From Streptomyces mobaraensis (GTDB taxonomy: Bacteria > Actinomycetota > Actinomycetes > Streptomycetales > Streptomycetaceae): a stretch of DNA of 64,000 nt. The notes under the pieces are model-generated. The model ran no database searches and had not been told where the DNA came from. It saw only the letters and a list, made by a program, of their open reading frames with translations. The translations under genes were made by a program, and so were the position numbers. Of this stretch, positions 60,034-64,000 are shown in pieces. The DNA lies in the NCBI RefSeq assembly GCF_020099395.1, contig NZ_CP083590.1, forward strand, positions 1,240,001 through 1,304,000. Direction: 5' to 3'. How positions within the stretch are numbered: position 1 is the first letter of the stretch; every line of letters starts with the position of its first letter.

Positions 60034-60049
60034 ACCCCGCCGCCCCCGC

Positions 60050-60841
60050 TCAGAGTCCGCGCGACAGCAGCCTGAAATACCCGCGCTGACCTTCACCGTT
60101 GGGGTGGTACGACTCCCAGAACAGCGGTCCGGCCGGGTGGATCCACGGCGCGCCGGAGCAGGCCCCGTGCCCGGCGAAGGTCCGCCGCGCGTCGAGGTAG
60201 GTGAACCGCGCGGCCCGGGCGCGGTCGGCGATCACCGCGTCCAGGTGGTCGAGCGCGGCGTCCATCCGCCGGGCGTTCGGCGGGGAGGGGACCAGGCAGC
60301 CGGGCCCGCCGAAGAGGTACGGGTACCCCAGCACCACCACCCGTGCGCGCGGCGCCCGTTGGGCGATCGCGTGGTACGCGGCGTCCAGCCGGTGGGGCAG
60401 GGAGCGGTCCATCTCGGCCTCGGCCCGGTCCACCTCCGCGTCGCACGCGCCGGGCAGTCCGACGCTGCAGGCGAGCATGACGCGGGAGTAGTCCACGTCG
60501 TTGCCGCCGAGGGTGAGGGTGACGAGGCGGATGCCCGGGTCCAGCGCGCCGGCCTGCTTCCGCAGTACGTCGTCGCTGGTGGCGCCGGCGCAGGCGGGGA
60601 ACCGGAAGTCCCGCACCCCATGGGCGGCGGCCCACAGCGGCCCGTAGGCGCGCGGGCTTCTCAGGCAGAGCCCGCTCGCCGGGTCGTAGGGCCCGGCACC
60701 GACGCCGGACGAGAACGAGTCGCCGAGCGCGGCGTAGGAGACGGGCGGTCCGGCGGCGGCGGGCGGCGGCGCGGACCAGAGCAGGGACGAGGCGGCGGCG
60801 AGGACGGCGGCGAAACGGGCGGCGCGGAAAGTCGGACGCAC
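60050..60841 (-). CDS. secreted SGNH/GDSL hydrolase
   Basis: 263 residues. Signal peptide: RAARFAAVLAAASSLLWSAPPPAAAG. Catalytic blocks: YAALGDSFSSGVGAGPY (Ser), TLTLGGNDVDYSR (block III Gly, Asn) and ESYHPNGEGQRGY (Asp/His). Pairs of Cys along the chain suggest disulfides, as in Streptomyces esterases of this family. GTG at 60841 with GGGAG; an upstream frame start lacks a good site. Likely an extracellular esterase/lipase. Confidence 0.92.
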   Translation of the reverse strand: MRPTFRAARFAAVLAAASSLLWSAPPPAAAGPPVSYAALGDSFSSGVGAGPYDPASGLCLRSPRAYGPLWAAAHGVRDFRFPACAGATSDDVLRKQAGALDPGIRLVTLTLGGNDVDYSRVMLACSVGLPGACDAEVDRAEAEMDRSLPHRLDAAYHAIAQRAPRARVVVLGYPYLFGGPGCLVPSPPNARRMDAALDHLDAVIADRARAARFTYLDARRTFAGHGACSGAPWIHPAGPLFWESYHPNGEGQRGYFRLLSRGL

Positions 60842-60957
60842 AGGATCTCCCTGGGTCGTGGACGGTGCGCCGTTCCTACCATCCACACATGCCCCAAGAG
60901 CGGCCGATCGTGGCCCGATTCACCTCTAGGAGGCGCTGGAATGGGCAGGATGCCCCC

Positions 60958-61485
60958 ATGACGATCACCCTGCGCACCCCGCGACTGACGCTGCGCCGCT
61001 GGCGCGAGGACGACCTCGAACCGATGGCGGCCATCAACGGCGATCCGGACGTGATGCGGTGGATCAGGGACGGCTCGGTGCAGGACCGCGCCCAGACGGC
61101 CGCGAGCATCGCCGCCTGGGAACGGGAGTGGGAGGAGCACGGCATCGGCCTCTTCGCGGCCGAACTCCGCGAGGAGCGGCGGCTGGCCGGCTTCATCGGC
61201 CTGTCCGTTCCCCACTACTTGCCCGAGATCCTGCCCGCCGTCGAGATCGGCTGGCGGCTCGGCCGCCCCTTCTGGGGCCGCGGCCTGGCCACCGAAGGCG
61301 CCCGCGCCGTCCTGGACTTCGCCCTCCGCGACCGCGGCCTGGCCCGGATCGTCAGCGTGCACGCGGTGGGGAACGATGCGTCGGAGCGGGTGATGCGGAA
61401 GCTTGGGATGCGGTTCGATCGGGAGACGAGACATCCGCTGTCGGGGGCTCCTGTGCGTGTGCACGTGCTGGAGGCGAAGCCGTAG
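60958..61485 (+). CDS. GNAT family N-acetyltransferase (RimJ/RimL type)
   Basis: 175 residues: TLRTPRLTLRRWREDDLEPMAAINGDPDVM at the N-terminus, EIGWRLGRPFWGRGLATEGARAVLDFAL (acetyl-CoA pyrophosphate loop R/Q-x-x-G-x-G/A) and NDASERVMRKLGMRF. The ATG at 60958 fits the family start; longer frames are not supported. Acceptor unknown. Confidence 0.92.
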   Translation: MTITLRTPRLTLRRWREDDLEPMAAINGDPDVMRWIRDGSVQDRAQTAASIAAWEREWEEHGIGLFAAELREERRLAGFIGLSVPHYLPEILPAVEIGWRLGRPFWGRGLATEGARAVLDFALRDRGLARIVSVHAVGNDASERVMRKLGMRFDRETRHPLSGAPVRVHVLEAKP

Positions 61486-61591
61486 GGGTGGGACCGGGGC
61501 ACCCCCCCCAACCCCCCGCTTGCGACCACTTGCCCACGGTGCCTACCGTGAAAAGAACTCCCCTCCCCACCCCTCCGGGAGGAGACGCCGC

Positions 61592-64000
61592 ATGACGCAG
61601 GTCGTCCGTCACCCACCCGGCAAATCCCGCCCCCGCCCCGCCCCCGTCGCGACGCTCCCCCTCCGCCGGGCGGCGGCCGCCCTGCACTGGGCCGTTCTCT
61701 CCCGCCGGCACCGCCGCACGGTGCGCCGCGAGGCGCGGCACGGTGCGCCCCGCCCGGGCAAGTGGCGCCGGTGGAACTCGTACACGGCCGTCTCCCGCGC
61801 CTGCTGCCTGCTGATCGCGCTGGTGGTGGCCGCGTGGTGCGCGGAGGGGGTGTACATCGTCGTCACGGGGCAGACGACGCCGTTCGAGACCTGGCGCAAG
61901 GGGAACGCGGGCTTCGACGCGCTGATCCGCTTCGTCGGCCCGGTGCTGACCGCCGGGATCGCCTCCGCCGCGTTCCTGTTCTGCTGGTACGGCTGGACGA
62001 AGCGGCGGTATCTGGCCAAGGCCCGGCGCAGCCCGCATGAGCTGGTGCCGACGGCCGGGCCGGACACCGCCGAGATCGTCGGGCGTCAGGAGGTGGCACA
62101 GGTGATCGCGGAGCGGCTGCGGGACCGGGCCACCCGGCGGCCGTACCTGCTGGTCGGCGGCCTGGGGACGGGCAAGACGGCGGTTCTGGTGCGGCTCACG
62201 GAGATGCTGGCGCGGCAGGGTGCCGTGCCCGTGCCCGTCCGGCTGCGGGACACCGCGGACCAGGGGGAGCTGAACTTCGAGCAGCTGGCCCGGCGCCGGT
62301 TCGCGGAGGAGGCGCCGCAGGGCATCCTGGCGCGCAGCAAGAACGAGCGCGTCTGGCAGCAACTGCTGGCGGACGACAAGCCGGTGGTGATCGCGGACGG
62401 GCTGGAGGAGGCCGTGCTGGACGAGCGGTTCCAGGACGACCGGGACAACATCATCCGCCGCGCCGTCGAACGCGCCCACGAGGAGCGCCTCCCGCTGGTC
62501 ATCGCGTCCCGTCCGCACACGCCGCTGGAGGGGACGCACGCCGCGATCATCGAGCTGGAGCCGCTCAGCGAGGAGGAGGCGCTGCACTTCGTGGAGGACC
62601 GGGCCGCCGAGTCGGACGAGCGCCGTCTCGACTGGATCGTGGAGACGGCGGAGGCCACCGAGTCGCCGCTCTACCTGCAGATCGCCCGCGAGCTGCACCG
62701 CCACCACAGCCTGGAGCGCGACCGGCCGCGCAACGACTCGCACCGGCTGGACACCCGCAGCTGGGACCGGTCCACGCTGCGGCTGTGGCTGCTGGAGACC
62801 TGGTACCACGCGCTGGTCGAGGGCCGGCTGCGGGAGGACGTCGGGCTGGCGGCGGCGGAGCGCCGGGACACCCTGACGGCCGTCTCCGCGCTGGCCTGCG
62901 CCGGACTGCTCCAGGACAAGCTGGAGGTCGGCTTCGGCGACCTGCTGGGCGCGGACGTCCATCCGGGCCCGGCCCGGCGGGCCGGGGCGGCGGCCGGGCG
63001 CCTGTGGGCCGGTCACCGCTTCGACCGGTACGGCAAGCGTGCCGACGCGTTCTCCGAGTGGCACCGCGAACGGCTCTGGGACGCCCTCCGCGAGCGGCTC
63101 GGGGACGAGGAGAAGCGGCAGTTGACGGTCGGCAACACGGGCCAGTGCCAGGCCGCGCTGGCCCGGGCGGCCTCCCGCGCGGACGCCCTGGGCCTGGTCG
63201 AGGGGTTCGAGCGGAAGGTCCGCTTCCCGCACAGCGTCATCCAGGCGTACCTCGGCTTCCGGATGCTCGCCCACCTCGGGGAGCGCCGCGCCGCCGCCCT
63301 CGTGCAACAGGCTCTGTCGCCGCCCGGCCCCAGCCGGGAGCTGCTCATCGCGCTGGTGCTGCTCTCCCGGGCGCGCGCGGCCGAACTCGCGGGCACCGGC
63401 GGCGGTCTGGCGGCGGACGTCCGCCGTGATCTGCACGAGCTGTGGCGGCGGTCGCCGCTGGGCGGCAGGTCGCTGGCCCGGCAGCTCGCCGCCGCGGCCG
63501 ACCGCCGTACGGACCCCAAGGCGCTGGATCTGTACGCCGCCGCGCTGGAGATGGACGCGGTGGAGGAGGAACCGCGGCTGCTGGCCGCCGTCACCACCAC
63601 GCTGACCAGGCGGTGGGGGGACGTCAAGGGCAACGGCCGGACCCTGGAGGAGGCCAAGCTCGGCCTCGTCAAGCAGCTCGGCGCGGCCCTGCGCGCGGCG
63701 GACGGGAGGACCGACACCACCACGCTGTACGAGCGGCTCTTCGAGCTGGCCCGGCAGGAGCCGTCGCACATCGTCCGGCTGGCGGCGGCCCAGGAGTTCG
63801 GCAACGGCGGGGACGCGGCGTTCGCCGTGATCCGCCGGCGCGTCGGCGTCGACTCCGACCCGGTGGAGGAGTACCGGGCGCGGGTGAGCGCGCTCAAGGA
63901 CGAGCGCCGGCGGGCGTACGACGCGTGGGCCGCCGAGCGGGGGACGCCGGCCGGCCGGGGCTCCGCGTCCGGCGCGCCGGACCCGCGCGACGGGGAGCGG
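61592..64000 (+). CDS. membrane-anchored NACHT/STAND-like P-loop NTPase, partial
   Basis: Open frame of 803 codons running off the window. Residues 65-100 and 110-140 contain two hydrophobic segments (AVSRACCLLIALVVAAWCAEG and FVGPVLTAGIASAAFLFCWYGW). The NTPase follows: Walker A LLVGGLGTGKTAVLVRL near 188, Walker B VVIADGLEEAVLDE near 263 with the NACHT-type small residue/acid pattern, then IASRPHTPLEG (sensor-like Arg). A long helical region continues to about 800. Start has GGAGGAG. It may be an NTP-driven signalling or defence protein; the missing C-terminus should show effector repeats. Confidence 0.82.
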   Translation, partial: MTQVVRHPPGKSRPRPAPVATLPLRRAAAALHWAVLSRRHRRTVRREARHGAPRPGKWRRWNSYTAVSRACCLLIALVVAAWCAEGVYIVVTGQTTPFETWRKGNAGFDALIRFVGPVLTAGIASAAFLFCWYGWTKRRYLAKARRSPHELVPTAGPDTAEIVGRQEVAQVIAERLRDRATRRPYLLVGGLGTGKTAVLVRLTEMLARQGAVPVPVRLRDTADQGELNFEQLARRRFAEEAPQGILARSKNERVWQQLLADDKPVVIADGLEEAVLDERFQDDRDNIIRRAVERAHEERLPLVIASRPHTPLEGTHAAIIELEPLSEEEALHFVEDRAAESDERRLDWIVETAEATESPLYLQIARELHRHHSLERDRPRNDSHRLDTRSWDRSTLRLWLLETWYHALVEGRLREDVGLAAAERRDTLTAVSALACAGLLQDKLEVGFGDLLGADVHPGPARRAGAAAGRLWAGHRFDRYGKRADAFSEWHRERLWDALRERLGDEEKRQLTVGNTGQCQAALARAASRADALGLVEGFERKVRFPHSVIQAYLGFRMLAHLGERRAAALVQQALSPPGPSRELLIALVLLSRARAAELAGTGGGLAADVRRDLHELWRRSPLGGRSLARQLAAAADRRTDPKALDLYAAALEMDAVEEEPRLLAAVTTTLTRRWGDVKGNGRTLEEAKLGLVKQLGAALRAADGRTDTTTLYERLFELARQEPSHIVRLAAAQEFGNGGDAAFAVIRRRVGVDSDPVEEYRARVSALKDERRRAYDAWAAERGTPAGRGSASGAPDPRDGER

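Overview
The window is very GC-rich chromosomal DNA with Streptomyces-type gene content: SARP regulators, an SsgA-like sporulation protein, an XRE/ImmA/MAB_1171c module, DUF6879 and DUF5753 proteins, GTG/TTG starts and many ATGA/GTGA start-stop overlaps. I would place it in Streptomyces or a close relative.

Layout. 1-3.0 kb: a minus-strand acyl-CoA operon (racemase-type CoA transferase, acyl-CoA dehydrogenase, thiolase cut by the window edge). 3.1-8.6 kb: housekeeping genes (YjbR-like, DapA family, endonuclease V, YciI, SsgA-like, an inorganic pyrophosphatase with a changed catalytic aspartate, a DMT transporter). 8.9-15.8 kb: a tightly coupled plus-strand set resembling the core of indolocarbazole/violacein pathways: a RebO/StaO/VioA-like amino-acid oxidase, a giant RebD/StaD/VioB-like coupling enzyme with low-complexity insertions, a RebC/StaC remnant of about 90 recognisable residues, and a RebP/StaP-like P450. 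15.9-21.5 kb: an FAD hydroxylase, a quinol-monooxygenase-like protein, a first SARP, and an XRE/ImmA/MAB_1171c trio.

21.5-36.9 kb: a type II polyketide synthase cluster. It holds ACP, CLF, KS, a fused carboxyltransferase, a nitroreductase, a cyclase-family hydrolase, a Dabb-START fused cyclase and a second SARP. It also holds a hydroxylase / extradiol dioxygenase / FAH-hydrolase trio that looks like an aromatic ring-cleavage module, a CrtI-like oxidoreductase, a lipocalin-like protein, an O-methyltransferase-like protein without the usual His base, and two more Dabb proteins, one with a Tat signal. Paired TTGAG repeats 11 bp apart lie in the promoter regions of this cluster only and look like SARP boxes, giving a candidate regulon map.

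37.0-42.6 kb: a probable small island with visibly lower GC in its first half, ending at tRNA-Leu(GAG) beside a possible integrase remnant. It carries DUF6879 and XRE-DUF5753 proteins, several very small ORFs, and a compact operon of a 45-residue peptide, a JmjC/cupin oxygenase, an aldo/keto reductase and an APH-fold kinase. This may be an undescribed peptide- or small-molecule-modifying system.

42.9-64 kb: ordinary chromosome. It includes aldehyde dehydrogenase, FdhD, an orphan GAP1-like protein, a MarR/oxidoreductase pair, a BASS transporter with a LysR that carries a collagen-like tail, an acyl-CoA ligase, small enzymes, a deletion scar joining a headless response regulator to a headless methyltransferase, an APC permease, a RebM-like methyltransferase, a GDSL hydrolase, a GNAT, and a membrane-anchored NACHT/STAND-like NTPase running off the end. 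Short tandem repeats (8-30 nt units) recur in and between genes throughout.
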